Below are positions 49,804-58,822 of a DNA stretch of 64,000 bases, in pieces. The translations under genes and the position numbers were made by a program. The stretch covers positions 123,344 to 187,343 of the forward strand of contig NZ_JARXUZ010000002.1 of assembly GCF_029893365.1 (NCBI RefSeq). The letters run 5' to 3'. The DNA comes from Cryobacterium sp. CG_9.6 (GTDB lineage Bacteria > Actinomycetota > Actinomycetes > Actinomycetales > Microbacteriaceae). The notes beneath the pieces are model-generated. The model ran no database searches. It had not been told where the DNA came from and worked only from the letters and a program-made list of their open reading frames with translations. The stretch's first letter is position 1; each line of letters begins with the position of its first letter.

Positions 49804-50427
49804 ATGGACATCGGTTACGCGCGCGTCTCGACGGCAAAACAAGATCTTGATCGCCAGCTCGACGCCCTGGGCGCGGTTGGAATCCCGTCGGGCAGAATCT
49901 ATGTCGATAAGAAATCCGGAGCAACGACGAAGCGCCCTGGTCTCACCGCCGCACTCGACTACGCGCGTGACGGGGACGTTATTGTCGTGCACACCCTGGA
50001 CCGTCTCGGCCGTACCGTGCGCGACACGTTGAACCTGATCTACGAGCTGAACGAGCGAGGCGTAGGTGTTCGAAACCTGGCCGATCCGATCCGAGTGGAT
50101 TCGGCAAACCCGGAGGATCCCATGTCGCAACTGGCGGTGGTGATGCTTGCGTTGTGCGGCCAGATGGAACGAACCTACGCGATCGAACGTGCCGCCCATG
50201 CCCGCGCCGTCGCTGTCAGCAAAGGCCGGCAGATTGGCCGGCCTTCGGTAGTGGACCCGACCAAGCTCGCCTATGCGTCGCACCTACGGGACACCGGTCT
50301 GACGGTGCCCGAGATCGTGGCCAAATCCGGCATTACCCGGTCAAGCCTGTACCGGTATTTACCGCCGCGCCAGGTAGACCAGCTCACAGCTGGTCTCGAC
50401 GAAGTCGATGCGAAGCGCGATGACTGA
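49804..50427 (+). CDS. Serine recombinase (resolvase/invertase family)
   Basis: 207 residues: DIGYARVSTAKQDLDRQLDA with catalytic Ser, DVIVVHTLDRLGRTVRDTLN, MSQLAVVMLALCGQMERTYA, and a C-terminal helix-turn-helix (TVPEIVAKSGITRSSLYRYL). It may resolve plasmid multimers or belong to a transposon. ATG 49804 fits the family start; residues upstream are not conserved. A large inverted repeat ends the gene at 50433. Confidence 0.92.
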   Translation: MDIGYARVSTAKQDLDRQLDALGAVGIPSGRIYVDKKSGATTKRPGLTAALDYARDGDVIVVHTLDRLGRTVRDTLNLIYELNERGVGVRNLADPIRVDSANPEDPMSQLAVVMLALCGQMERTYAIERAAHARAVAVSKGRQIGRPSVVDPTKLAYASHLRDTGLTVPEIVAKSGITRSSLYRYLPPRQVDQLTAGLDEVDAKRDD

Positions 50428-50432
50428 GGCAC

Positions 50433-50488
50433 CGGACACAAGCGAGAGCCATCGCTATGCAGGGAAGCGGTGGCTCTCGCTGTGTCCG
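50433..50488. terminator. Bidirectional hairpin terminator
   Basis: A long near-perfect inverted repeat: CGGACACAAGCGAGAGCC... (50433-50455) with ...GGCTCTCGCTGTGTCCG (50467-50488) and an 11-base loop. It lies between two convergent genes and can serve both. Confidence 0.75.
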
Positions 50489-50516
50489 ATCTGAGACTGC
50501 CGGCAACGCAGCGCTA

Positions 50517-50969
50517 CTAGGTGGTTACGATCACCGCTTGGCCGGGCGGGCAATTTACTCGCAAGGAACCATCAGCGGCGAGCACGACAGTGAACTTGCC
50601 GAGCGTCGCCGTCGCCAACGGTTTGAGCATCGACAACAGTTCCTCCGTGTCCGCAAACTTGACGGGCCACTGTTCGCCTTGGCTCCAGCGGACTGGTGAT
50701 TGAGCGCCGATCAGCCGGAGGGTCTCCTCAGACGGTTGGGTGTTGAACACGAACCGGGAAGGTTCGTCGGTGTCGTCTTGCACCGAGTCAATCTTGCGGA
50801 TGGCCACGATCTTGCTTCGAGCCACGGCGACCAGAAGGTCCCCGCTCTGAGAATGCATCTTCGCCATTTCCGCCGCATTTCTCGTTGGCCATGCGCGTTC
50901 AACGGTCTCGATTCTCTCCGACGACGAGTTCGTGGCGAGCCACGTGCGTGTGACGTTGACTACGAGCAC
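50517..50969 (-). CDS. Hypothetical protein (paralogue of adjacent fragment)
   Basis: 150 residues from GTG 50969: VNVTRTWLATNSSSERIETV, KMHSQSGDLLVAVARSKIVA, IRKIDSVQDDTDEPSRFVFN, ETLRLIGAQSPVRWSQGEQW, PVKFADTEELLSMLKP, GKFTVVLAADGSLRVNCPPG. An alpha-beta protein of unknown family. The LIG..(S/T)P..(R/W)..GE/GQ.WP.KF segment recurs in the fragment just upstream, so two related genes lay in tandem. The start overlaps that fragment's stop. Confidence 0.5.
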   Translation of the reverse strand: MLVVNVTRTWLATNSSSERIETVERAWPTRNAAEMAKMHSQSGDLLVAVARSKIVAIRKIDSVQDDTDEPSRFVFNTQPSEETLRLIGAQSPVRWSQGEQWPVKFADTEELLSMLKPLATATLGKFTVVLAADGSLRVNCPPGQAVIVTT

Positions 50970-51082
50970 AGGGAAGCCACGCCCTCGGCACCAACGAATT
51001 TGATCGGCCAAAGCTGACCGCGGGTGAAGCGGACACCCTCGGGAGTCCTGTCCCCAATGAGTTCGAAGAGCTCGTCCGTCGC
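50960..51082 (-). pseudogene. C-terminal fragment of a paralogue of the preceding hypothetical protein
   Basis: In one frame the sequence reads TDELFELIGDRTPEGVRFTR, GQLWPIKFVGAEGVASLCS then TAG at 50960-50962. This aligns with ETLRLIGAQSPVRWSQGEQW PVKFADTEELLSML of the next gene. The 5' part is missing because a MITE-like element begins at 51083. Confidence 0.6.
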
Positions 51083-51539
51083 TGAGAATGCTCATCTCAA
51101 TGTCACTAATCTGCTCATTTGGCTGTCAATGCCCAGGTCGCTGCATACGGCCAGGGTTGGGAAGCACCACGGGGACGGGCCTCGTGATCTTCATGTCTCA
51201 CGAGCGTGCGCTCGGGGACGGTCTGGGCTGCGCGGTTCGGTGAGCCCCAGAGCGCATAGGACATTGGGGCGAGGCGCCAGGGCGGGTCACGAGGTGGCAG
51301 GCGAGTTGGCTGCAGCTGGGCCGGTCTCTGGGCCCGATGGCGCCGCAGGTGACTGGGTTTCAGGTGGAAGGCACTAGCGACGGTGTCCTCAGGCAAGGGC
51401 CGTCGACCGTGCCAACGGCCGTGGGGCATGCTCGTTCACCTGGGACGAGCCTGCGGTCCACTGACATCGAGATGAGCAGATTAGTGACATCAGAATGAGC
51501 AGATTCCGCGGATTACTGACATTGAGATGAGCATTCTCA
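51083..51539. mobile_element. MITE-like or deleted IS21-type element
   Basis: 457 bp. The left end TGAGAATGCTCATCTCAATG is the exact inverse of the right end. Internal repeats of the form TGACAT..AGATGAGCA follow: one more at the left (the CCAAATGAGCA version) and two more at the right (from about 51460). Multiple terminal repeats are a mark of IS21-type ends. No transposase frame fits inside. The same end occurs alone at 34480-34525. No target duplication seen. Confidence 0.65.
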
Positions 51540-51704
51540 CTTCGGGCGGTCGCCCTCGCCGACGACAGCCGGAGCGTTATCGTCATCAGTCGCCCGCATC
51601 ACGCGCATCAGTCTCTCGAACGGAAAAATCTCGACGCCTCTCACAGCACCTGCGGGTATGGCCACCCGTAGCCCCGCGGCGCGGCATCTGCTTGACTGGA
51701 TTGC

Positions 51705-53459
51705 ATGGCTCAAACCGTCGCGGATCAGCTCATCGCACAACTCTCAGACGCCGGGGTACGGCGCATCTACGGCATCGTCGGCGACAGCCTCAACCCGATC
51801 GTCGACGCGGTGCGGCGCACTGGCGGGTCGAGGAAGGGCGGCATCGACTGGATCCATGTGCGCAACGAAGAGGCGGGAGCGTTCGCCGCCGGCGCCGAAG
51901 CTCAGCTCACCGGCGAACTCGCCGTGTGTGCGGGCAGTTCGGGCCCCGGCAACCTGCACCTGATCAACGGACTGTACGACGCTCATCGCTCCGGCGCACC
52001 CGTGCTCGCGATCGCGAGCCACCTGCCGAGCAACCAGATCGGCACGTCGTTTTTCCAGGAGACGCACCCCGACCGGCTTTTCGTCGAATGTTCCCACTAC
52101 TGCGAGCTCATCTCGACCGTCAAGCAGGCGCCTCGGGTGATCAACGCCGCGATGCGGCACGCGATCGGTCTCCGCGGCGTCGCGGTCGTCACGATTCCCG
52201 GCGACCTCGCCGAGCTCGACGCCGCCCGCCCAGCGCCGACGTTCGTGCTGCCGTCGCGGGCGGCGCTGGTTCCGGATGAGGCGGACATCCGCGCGCTCGC
52301 GTCGGCGATCGACTCGGCGAAGACGGTCGCGATCTTCGCGGGCATCGGTGTCGCGGGCGCCCACGACGAGGTCGTCGCCTTCGCGGACCTCCTCGCCGCT
52401 CCCATCGGACACTCGATCCGCGGCAAGGAGTACATCCAGTACGACAACCCCTTCGACGTTGGTATGACGGGACTCCTCGGGTACGGTGCCGCTCACGCCG
52501 GCATCCACGGTGCCGAGCTGCTCATCCTGCTCGGCACCGACTTTCCGTACGACCAGTTCCTGCCCGACGGGCGCAAGGTCATGATCGCCCAGGTCGACAG
52601 CGCACCTGACCACATCGGACGGCGGGCGAACGTCGAGTATCCGATCCACGGCGACGTACGCTCCACGATCGCGGCGCTCACCGCGCTCGTCGCTCCGAAG
52701 ACCAATCGCAGGTTCCTCAAGAAGACCCTCGATCGCCACCACAGGCTGCTCGACTCGGTCGTCGGCGAGTACACCGACGTTGAGACGACGATTCCGATCC
52801 ATCCGGAGTTTGCGGCATCCGTTCTCGACGAGCTGATGTCGAATGACGCGATCGTCACGGCCGACACCGGAATGTGCAACGTCTGGCAGGCCCGCTACAT
52901 CACCCCGAACGGACGCCGTCGGCTCATCGGCAGCTACCTGCACGGGTCGATGGCGAACGCTCTGCCGCAGGCGATCGGTGCGCAGCTCGCCTACCCGGGG
53001 CGACAGACCGTCGCGATGGCGGGCGACGGCGGGCTGTCGATGCTCATGGGTGAGCTCATCACGGCGGTCGCCTACAAGCTGCCGGTGAAGGTCGTCGTCT
53101 TCAACAATTCGACCCTCGGCCTCGTGAAGCTCGAGATGCTCGTCGACGGGCTGCCTGACTTCGGTGTCGACGTTCCCGCCGTCGACTTTGCGACGATCGC
53201 GCAGGCGGTCGGCTTCCATGCGGTGCGTGTCGATGACCCACGGATGCTCCGCAGCGCCCTCACGGAGGCACTCGCGCACGACGGTCCCACGCTCGTCGAC
53301 ATCATCACCGACCCGAACGCGCTGTCGCTGCCTCCGACGATCACCGCTGACCAGGTGAAGGGCTTCGGACTCGCGCTGTCGAAGGTCGTCCTGAACGGTG
53401 GCGTGGGGGAGGCCGTGCGGATGGCGCGGTCGAACATCCGCCATTTGCCTGGCCTGTAG
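51705..53459 (+). CDS. poxB: Pyruvate oxidase/dehydrogenase (ThDP- and FAD-dependent)
   Basis: 584 residues of the PoxB family. N-terminal ThDP-binding domain: MAQTVADQLIAQLSDAGVRR, IYGIVGDSLNPIVDAVRRTG, HVRNEEAGAFAAGAEAQLTG with the conserved Glu, SSGPGNLHLINGLYDAHRSG. The central domain includes VAIFAGIGVAGAHDEVVAFA. The C-terminal ThDP/Mg site is VAMAGDGGLSMLMGELITAV and VVVFNNSTLGLVKLEM. It converts pyruvate to acetate and CO2, passing electrons to quinone at the membrane. Intact; flanked by IS debris, so it is probably carried cargo. Confidence 0.9.
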   Translation: MAQTVADQLIAQLSDAGVRRIYGIVGDSLNPIVDAVRRTGGSRKGGIDWIHVRNEEAGAFAAGAEAQLTGELAVCAGSSGPGNLHLINGLYDAHRSGAPVLAIASHLPSNQIGTSFFQETHPDRLFVECSHYCELISTVKQAPRVINAAMRHAIGLRGVAVVTIPGDLAELDAARPAPTFVLPSRAALVPDEADIRALASAIDSAKTVAIFAGIGVAGAHDEVVAFADLLAAPIGHSIRGKEYIQYDNPFDVGMTGLLGYGAAHAGIHGAELLILLGTDFPYDQFLPDGRKVMIAQVDSAPDHIGRRANVEYPIHGDVRSTIAALTALVAPKTNRRFLKKTLDRHHRLLDSVVGEYTDVETTIPIHPEFAASVLDELMSNDAIVTADTGMCNVWQARYITPNGRRRLIGSYLHGSMANALPQAIGAQLAYPGRQTVAMAGDGGLSMLMGELITAVAYKLPVKVVVFNNSTLGLVKLEMLVDGLPDFGVDVPAVDFATIAQAVGFHAVRVDDPRMLRSALTEALAHDGPTLVDIITDPNALSLPPTITADQVKGFGLALSKVVLNGGVGEAVRMARSNIRHLPGL

Positions 53460-53489
53460 CGGCCGTCGCGATGTCTGCGAGCGAGTCGG

Positions 53490-53647
53490 TCAGTACACGA
53501 ACACCTGCAGCCACTCGCGATTGTGCGCGTGCACGAGGAACGCGGCGAGGTCGAACAACAGGTGCACGCAGACGACGTAGGTGAGCGACTTGGTGCGGCT
53601 GAAGATGTAGCCCTGCAGCAGTGCGAACGGGATCGCGGGTGCGCTCG
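53490..53647 (-). pseudogene. CPBP-family (CAAX protease-like) membrane protein, C-terminal fragment
   Basis: In the minus frame ending at TGA 53490-53492: PAIPFALLQGYIFSRTKSLT, YVVCVHLLFDLAAFLVHAHN, REWLQVFVY. The helix with a conserved H-x-x-F/D (CVHLLFDL) is the last core helix of CPBP intramembrane metalloproteases. The 5' part is replaced by an IS110 fragment joined at about 53648. Confidence 0.6.
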
Positions 53648-54072
53648 TGAGTGAGGTTCGACCGGGTGCGGGTCAGATCCCGCAGCTGGCGGATCGTCTC
53701 TGGTGGCACGAAACTGGCCCGCAGCAGGTTGTGGGCGGCGAGCCCTGCTAACCACGTCGCGTCTGAGACATCGGTTTTGCGTCCCGGGATATTGCGCGCA
53801 GCTTTCGCATTGACCAGTTCCACGTTCAGCGACTCGGCCAGCAGGAAATAGAACGGTTTCCAGTAGTCGCCGGTGGCCTCCATCACCACCACCGTCACCG
53901 CGGCCTCCTCGAGATCTCGGCGCAGGCGCACGATCTCGTTCGTCGTCGCCCCATACGTGGCCACGGTCTTGCTGAATGTTCCCGGCCGCGCCCCGGGTAT
54001 GCGGATACAGACCTTTGCGTCGCGTTTGGAGATATCCATTCCTGCGGCGCGTTCGTGCACGATGTCCATCAT
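53648..54072 (-). pseudogene. IS110-family transposase, N-terminal fragment
   Basis: MDIVHERAAGMDISKRDAKV, VATYGATTNEIVRLRRDLEE, VVVMEATGDYWKPFYFLLAE, VELVNAKAARNIPGRKTDVS, DATWLAGLAAHNLLRASFVP, RQLRDLTRTRSNL. This is the RuvC-like DEDD domain of IS110 (Asp in GMDIS, Glu in MEATG, KTDVSDA). The C-terminal Tnp_20 domain with the serine nucleophile is missing; the sequence joins the protease fragment at about 53648. Confidence 0.85.
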
Positions 54073-54311
54073 CTACTCCTTCGCATCTGCTCCCAACGGC
54101 ACCACCGGCCGGTGCTGCCAGGTGCCGCGGTGAACATGCCCGGCGTGTACATGACCGTCGCGGTGACGACAGAGCTCTTCAGGTCGGCCCTACGTGTCGG
54201 GGTGAGTTGAGGCCAGCAGCTCAGAGCAAGTCGATCCCCGCGTAGGGCGAGAACCAGGAATCCCACATCATGTTTAGCCCCTCTTCTATCGTCGTACGCG
54301 ACGATGGTCCC

Positions 54312-54476
54312 ATGACGAAACCCGGACCCCGCGCGGGAGGCCCGAGCTTGCGCTGGGTATTCACGCCCGCCGAGAAACTCGATCACCTCAGCGCCTACGA
54401 AGAGGCCAGCCGGTCACGGGGCGATGGCGCGTATCTGCGGGAGCAGGGCATCCATTCTTCCCAGGTCAAGGTTGTT
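54312..54476 (+). pseudogene. IS3-type OrfA N-terminal fragment
   Basis: MTKPGPRAGGPSLRWVFTPA, EKLDHLSAYEEASRSRGDGA, YLREQGIHSSQ matches the start of IS3 OrfA proteins (VFTP..KL..L..Y......G.YLR..G..SS). The expected continuation (a Trp-containing helix) is missing after about 54476. A different IS3 from the two complete copies. Confidence 0.6.
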
Positions 54477-54573
54477 GTGGATTTCCGCAGTAGTGCCTCA
54501 ATTTTGATGGGTTGGCGGGGCGAGATCATTATTGACCGGGGCATGGTTCGATGGTCTTGATCGCTGGCGCGGT

Positions 54574-55923
54574 TCAGATTTCGAGGTGTTCGAGTGCGGC
54601 TTGATAGGCCTCGTTGTAGGTTGGAAACTGGGCGACCTGATCGCGGAGAGTCTCTATGGGTATCTTGGTGCGGATCGCGAGAGACGCGTGATGAATCCAT
54701 TCCGCGGCCATCGGTCCCACAGCCCAGGCGCCGATCAAGGTTTTGCTCCCGGTATCGGCGAGGAGGCCGAGGTGTCCACGCGGGTTCTGTTCATAGGTCC
54801 AGGGGCGGGCGATTGCTTTGGCGAGGTCAAGTTCGGTACTGACGGTCGTGAGGCCCTGCACGTTGGCTTGTTTTTGGGTGCGGCCAGCGGCAGCGATTTC
54901 CGGGTCACCGAAGACGACGCGCGGGATTCCTTCGTAGGTTGCGGGGTGGGGTGTGCCGAGAAGGCTGTCGGCGGCGATGCGGCCTTGGTATTTGGCGACG
55001 TGGGTGAAAGGCATCACTCCGGTGACGTCGCCGATCGCCCACACATTCTCTGCGGCTTTGCAATGGTTGTCGATCTTCACATATCCGCGGTCGTCGAGCG
55101 TGACGCCGATGGTGTCCAAACCGAGGTTGTGTGTGCGGGCTGTGCGGCCGGTGGCGAAGATGACCACGTCGACACTGATTGCGGTGCCATCGTCGAGGTC
55201 AAGGACACTGTTGTTGCCGTCTCGGTGACCGCGAAGGGCGGTCGCTCCGAGGCGGATGTCGACTCCTGCTTCCTGTAGGTATTGGGTAGTGAGTTCGCTG
55301 ACGCGGGGCTCTTCTCGTTCCAGGAGCCTCTGACCGCGGTGCAGGAGGGTGACGTGGACGCCGAAGCGGGTAAGGAATGTTGCCGTTTCCACAGCGACGG
55401 CGCTCCCGCCGATGATAGCGACTCGTTTGGGCAAGGTCGTGGCCGTGTAGGTTTCCCGGTTCGTCCACGCCGTGATGTTCTCTATTCCGTCGAGGTTGGG
55501 GATGACCGCTTCGGTTCCGGTAGCGATGATGATGTGGTCCGCCGTCAGGTCCCGGCCGTCGGCTTCGATGCGGCCCGGGCCGGTGATGCGGGCGGTGCCT
55601 TTGACAACGAGGGCGCCTTGTTTGCTGTATCCGTCGATCTGTCCAGTGTCGTCGAGGTTGCGGATCATATAGTCCCGGTAATTACTGGCTTCAGCCCAGT
55701 TGAGTTCGGCGCCTGAGACGCCGGCGGCCCGGTCAACTTCGGTTAGTGCTTCCACGGGCCGCAGGAGGGTTTTGGAGGGAATGCAGCCCCAGTAAGCGCA
55801 TTCACCGCCAATAAGTTCTTGTTCTATGGCGGCGACTTTTTTGCCCGCCTTGATAAGGCGGCTGGCGGCTACCTCCCCGCCGGGCCCCATTCCGATAACA
55901 GCAACATCAACGTGTTCGGTCAT
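54574..55923 (-). CDS. FAD-dependent pyridine nucleotide-disulfide oxidoreductase of the mer region
   Basis: 449 residues: FAD-binding VAVIGMGPGGEVAASRLIKA, redox-active disulfide GGECAYWGCIPSKTLLRP, NAD(P)-binding KRVAIIGGSAVAVETATFLT, second FAD contact NVWAIGDVTGVMPFTHVAKY, and a dimerisation domain ending TYNEAYQAALEHLEI. It resembles dihydrolipoamide dehydrogenase or mercuric-reductase relatives but lacks the C-terminal vicinal Cys pair of MerA, so Hg(II) reduction is unlikely. It lies at the end of the mer gene group and may reduce low-molecular-weight thiols or disulfides. Confidence 0.8.
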   Translation of the reverse strand: MTEHVDVAVIGMGPGGEVAASRLIKAGKKVAAIEQELIGGECAYWGCIPSKTLLRPVEALTEVDRAAGVSGAELNWAEASNYRDYMIRNLDDTGQIDGYSKQGALVVKGTARITGPGRIEADGRDLTADHIIIATGTEAVIPNLDGIENITAWTNRETYTATTLPKRVAIIGGSAVAVETATFLTRFGVHVTLLHRGQRLLEREEPRVSELTTQYLQEAGVDIRLGATALRGHRDGNNSVLDLDDGTAISVDVVIFATGRTARTHNLGLDTIGVTLDDRGYVKIDNHCKAAENVWAIGDVTGVMPFTHVAKYQGRIAADSLLGTPHPATYEGIPRVVFGDPEIAAAGRTQKQANVQGLTTVSTELDLAKAIARPWTYEQNPRGHLGLLADTGSKTLIGAWAVGPMAAEWIHHASLAIRTKIPIETLRDQVAQFPTYNEAYQAALEHLEI

Positions 55924-56032
55924 ACCATTCTCCTTACCTCAATAAAACTGAGCGACTATTCGTGACTGTACGCCTACGGCGGGGCCGAGGCCCATGATGA
56001 GAGCTAGCCTCCTGAATAATGGTCGGTGGGTG

Positions 56033-56689
56033 CTAGCAGCAGCTCGCGTCGGCCGCCGGGGTCGAGTCGCCGGCAGTGTCAGCTTCGACGAGCATGTTTT
56101 GCGCGATTGCGAGACCAAATGTGAACGCCTCAGCAACGGGAATGACAGAGCCACCCAGGTGGGCCTCAAGCCAGGGCTGCGCCTCGTCGCTGGAGGCGAA
56201 GAAGTGGACTTGGTTGCAGAACGAGGAGCGAACGGCGCTCATGTCTTCTGGGTTGACCAACGAAACGACCGCCGTGCCCGGCACGGCGCTGGCCATTCCT
56301 GCGGCGTCGACCGTGAGTTGCACGGGTACACCGGTGGCCTGGCAGACGGACTCCATGCGCGCCGAGCGGCCCAAGACGGCAGGGAAGATCAGCGTGTCCA
56401 GCGCGCACCACGTGTAGAGCGGTGCGCCGTCGATTTCGATGCGGTGAGGGGTCGGTTGCAGGGTCAAACCCTGACCTATGATGCGTCCGGCATCGTCATA
56501 TTCGGTGTCCGGAACGCTGGCGAGTGCCCGGATGACTTCGGACATCGTCTTGCCAGCAGCTGCCGCGAGGGCGCCGAGCTCGACCGGTTGACCTTGTGCG
56601 AGGAGCCGAAGTAGGGGAACCCAGATGTTGGCATCCAGCCCGGTGGCCGGTGAGATGAGGCGTTCGGCGAGGTTCAGTGTGTCCGACAT
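56033..56689 (-). CDS. merB: Organomercurial lyase MerB
   Basis: 218 residues. Catalytic residues are visible: LYTWCALDTLIFPAVLGRSA with Cys95 and Asp98, and RSSFCNQVHFFAS with Cys158, matching the Cys-Asp-Cys triad of MerB that breaks carbon-mercury bonds. The N-terminal winged-helix-like part is LRLLAQGQPVELGALAAAAG. The C-terminus ends with SCC, an extra Cys pair that could pass Hg(II) to MerA. It follows merA with a 36-base gap in the same direction. Confidence 0.92.
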   Translation of the reverse strand: MSDTLNLAERLISPATGLDANIWVPLLRLLAQGQPVELGALAAAAGKTMSEVIRALASVPDTEYDDAGRIIGQGLTLQPTPHRIEIDGAPLYTWCALDTLIFPAVLGRSARMESVCQATGVPVQLTVDAAGMASAVPGTAVVSLVNPEDMSAVRSSFCNQVHFFASSDEAQPWLEAHLGGSVIPVAEAFTFGLAIAQNMLVEADTAGDSTPAADASCC

Positions 56690-56725
56690 GGTGATATTTT
56701 CCGTTCTATTCGTGAGTTGGCGCGG

Positions 56726-58168
56726 TTAGGCGGCGCAGCAGGAGAGTTTGGAAACGTCGGTGGTGAAGGATTGGGCAGCGATTTTGATGCCTTCGGCCAT
56801 GGTCAGGTACGGGCTCCACATGTGGGCGACCTGGTCGACGGTCATTCCGGCTTCCAGGATGTAGACGCCCGCGGCGGCGATTTCCCCGGCGTCTTTGGCA
56901 ACAGCGGTGATGCCGACAATGCGCCCGGTGTTATTGTCGGCGACAATCTTGATGAACCCGCGAGTGTCCCGGTTCACCAGCGCCCTCGGTACGTACTCCA
57001 ACGGCACCACCCCGCACTGGCAGCTGATGCCCGTCCCGTTGGCTTCCTCGTCTGTCATCCCCACCGCGGCCAGTGCCGGGCTGGTGAAGGTGACCCGCGG
57101 AAGGTGGGAATAGTTAACTTCCCGACCGGCATTGTTGAACGCGTTTTCCACGACCAGGGCACCGTGGTTGGCAGCAACGTAGACAAACTCGCGGTGCCCG
57201 GTGACATCCCCAGCAGCCCAGATCCTCGGGTTCGTGCTGGTCAGCATAGTGTTGACCACGACCTCGCCCTTCCCCCCAACGTCGACGCCGACCGCGGCCA
57301 GGTTCAGACCCTCGGTGACCGGGCGGCGGCCGGTGGCAACGAGTATTTTGCTCGCCCGGAATTCCTGCTGCCCGCCATCTACTGTCGCGGCCGCGACCAC
57401 GTCGCCTGTGGACTGGTCGGTGCGTACAGCGGTTACGGTGGCGCGTCGAACGACCCGGATACCCTCATCGGCGAAGACACCAGCCAACGCCCGGGATGCT
57501 TCCGGTTCCTCCGCCGAGGCAAGTCGGGAACGCACCAGCATGGTCACCTTCGAACCCAACCGGGCGAACAGTTGTGCTTGTTCCAGGGCCACGTACCCGC
57601 CACCGAGAACTAGCAGCGACTGCGGGACCTCGTCGAGTTCCATCGCGGTCGTCGAAGTGAGATAGCCCACACCGGCTAATCCGTCGATGGGGGGAGCCCA
57701 CGGGGCCGAGCCGGTAGCGACCAAGTAGTGGGTGGCGCGCACCGTTTCCACGGTTCCGTCGGCGTCTGTGATCTCTAACGCGGGGCTGTCGGCGGTTCCG
57801 GAGAATGCGGCATTGCCCTGTCGCAGATCCCATCCGTAGTCGTTGATCAGGTCCACGTATTTCCCGGCCCGCATCGTTTCGACCAGCGCGCGCTTGCCGC
57901 CGATCAGTTCCGGCATGTCCACCGGCCCGGCAGAGGCAACGATGCCAGGGAACCGGCCCGAATCCAGGGCTATATGGCGTGCGTCGGCGGCCGCCAGCAG
58001 CGCCTTGGAGGGCACGCAACCGGTGTTCACACAGGTGCCACCAATCGTGCCCCGCTCGATCATTACTACCTTCTTGCCAAGGTTGGTGGCCCGGATAGCG
58101 GCGGCAAACGCCCCGCCGCCGGAGCCGATAATAGCGAGATCGAAATCGGGTACTGAACGTTCGGACAT
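56726..58168 (-). CDS. merA: Mercuric reductase MerA
   Basis: 480 residues from ATG 58168 (MSERSVPDFDLAIIGSGGGA). Active-site disulfide GGTCVNTGCVPSKALLAA, NADPH-binding SLLVLGGGYVALEQAQLFAR, RIWAAGDVTGHREFVYVAAN, and the C-terminal LSCCAA with the vicinal Cys pair that delivers Hg(II). It lacks the N-terminal MerP-like domain, as many actinobacterial MerA do. It reduces Hg(II) to Hg(0) with NADPH. Transcribed leftward from the MerR-type operator at 58248-58269, before merB. Confidence 0.95.
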   Translation of the reverse strand: MSERSVPDFDLAIIGSGGGAFAAAIRATNLGKKVVMIERGTIGGTCVNTGCVPSKALLAAADARHIALDSGRFPGIVASAGPVDMPELIGGKRALVETMRAGKYVDLINDYGWDLRQGNAAFSGTADSPALEITDADGTVETVRATHYLVATGSAPWAPPIDGLAGVGYLTSTTAMELDEVPQSLLVLGGGYVALEQAQLFARLGSKVTMLVRSRLASAEEPEASRALAGVFADEGIRVVRRATVTAVRTDQSTGDVVAAATVDGGQQEFRASKILVATGRRPVTEGLNLAAVGVDVGGKGEVVVNTMLTSTNPRIWAAGDVTGHREFVYVAANHGALVVENAFNNAGREVNYSHLPRVTFTSPALAAVGMTDEEANGTGISCQCGVVPLEYVPRALVNRDTRGFIKIVADNNTGRIVGITAVAKDAGEIAAAGVYILEAGMTVDQVAHMWSPYLTMAEGIKIAAQSFTTDVSKLSCCAA

Positions 58169-58247
58169 GAACTCTCCTGGAATGGGCGGATACGAGACCG
58201 TGTGCGGTCGCACTTGCTCGCACTGGTTCTGCTGCTCCCTACTCTGC

Positions 58248-58269
58248 ACCTTCCCCTACAGTGGAAGGT
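58248..58269 (-). promoter_or_regulatory. MerR operator/promoter of merA
   Basis: Dyad ACCTTCC-(8)-GGAAGGT. Read leftward, TTGACC serves as -35 and CAGAGT as a possible -10 about 19-20 bases away, the stretched spacing typical of MerR-activated promoters. It lies between divergent merA and merR. Confidence 0.85.
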
Positions 58270-58309
58270 CAAGCGGTGGTTTGTCTGCGAACAGATTGGA
58301 AGGTGCATT

Positions 58310-58699
58310 GTGCGTATTGGGGAAGCGGCCGCGGCCACGGGAATGACGACGAAGACCCTCCGTTTCTACGAACACCGTGGACTCCTGCCAACGGCCCATC
58401 GGACGTCCAATGGCTACCGCGACTACGGGAACGAAACGGTGGGCAGGCTGGATTTTATCCACCGCGGCCGGAACGCCGGACTCACCCTGGCGCAGATCGG
58501 CGGCATCCTGCAGGTCCGCGACGCCGGCGGCGCCCCCTGCGTCCACGTGCGGGACCTGCTGGCAACCAGGCTGGCGGAACTAGATGCGCAGCTGGCCGAG
58601 TTGACGGCCTTGAGATCGATGGTGGCCGGCTTCTATAGCGACGTGGCGGCGGCAGACCCCACCGACTGCGACCCCGGTGAAATCTGCAGCTACCTCTGA
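58310..58699 (+). CDS. merR: Mercury-responsive regulator MerR
   Basis: 129 residues from GTG 58310: RIGEAAAATGMTTKTLRFYE, HRGLLPTAHRTSNGYRDYGN (winged helix), LDFIHRGRNAGLTLAQIGGI, the coiled dimer helix LLATRLAELDAQLAELTALR. Cys residues lie in GAPCVHV, TDCDPGEIC, fitting Hg(II) binding at the helix end and C-terminus. It represses and, with Hg(II), activates the mer promoters. Divergent from merA across the operator. Confidence 0.9.
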   Translation: MRIGEAAAATGMTTKTLRFYEHRGLLPTAHRTSNGYRDYGNETVGRLDFIHRGRNAGLTLAQIGGILQVRDAGGAPCVHVRDLLATRLAELDAQLAELTALRSMVAGFYSDVAAADPTDCDPGEICSYL

Positions 58700-58822
58700 C
58701 CCCCCGGCGCTCCGGTCGGCACTCACCGGCCGCAGCGGATCTGATACATCCTGTGCCCCGCACACCGGACAGACTTGTGCGTCTGGGCGCGGTCCTGAGA
58801 GGGCAGGACGGGGAGCGGTCAT
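58580..58822 (-). CDS. Possible ORF coupled to the merT-like gene
   Basis: An 80-codon frame whose ATG overlaps the merT-like stop (ATGA). It starts MTAPRPALSGPRPDAQVCPV with CPVCGAQDVSDPL, a possible zinc ribbon, but its second half runs antisense through the 3' end of merR. Coupling favours a real gene and the overlap is against it. Confidence 0.3.
   Translation of the reverse strand: MTAPRPALSGPRPDAQVCPVCGAQDVSDPLRPVSADRSAGGSEVAADFTGVAVGGVCRRHVAIEAGHHRSQGRQLGQLRI

Noticed and set aside
51744..53444. Long open frame on the minus strand (about 566 codons)
   Set aside because: It is antisense to the well-conserved pyruvate oxidase gene and has the Arg/Asp-rich composition of a shadow frame in high-GC DNA.
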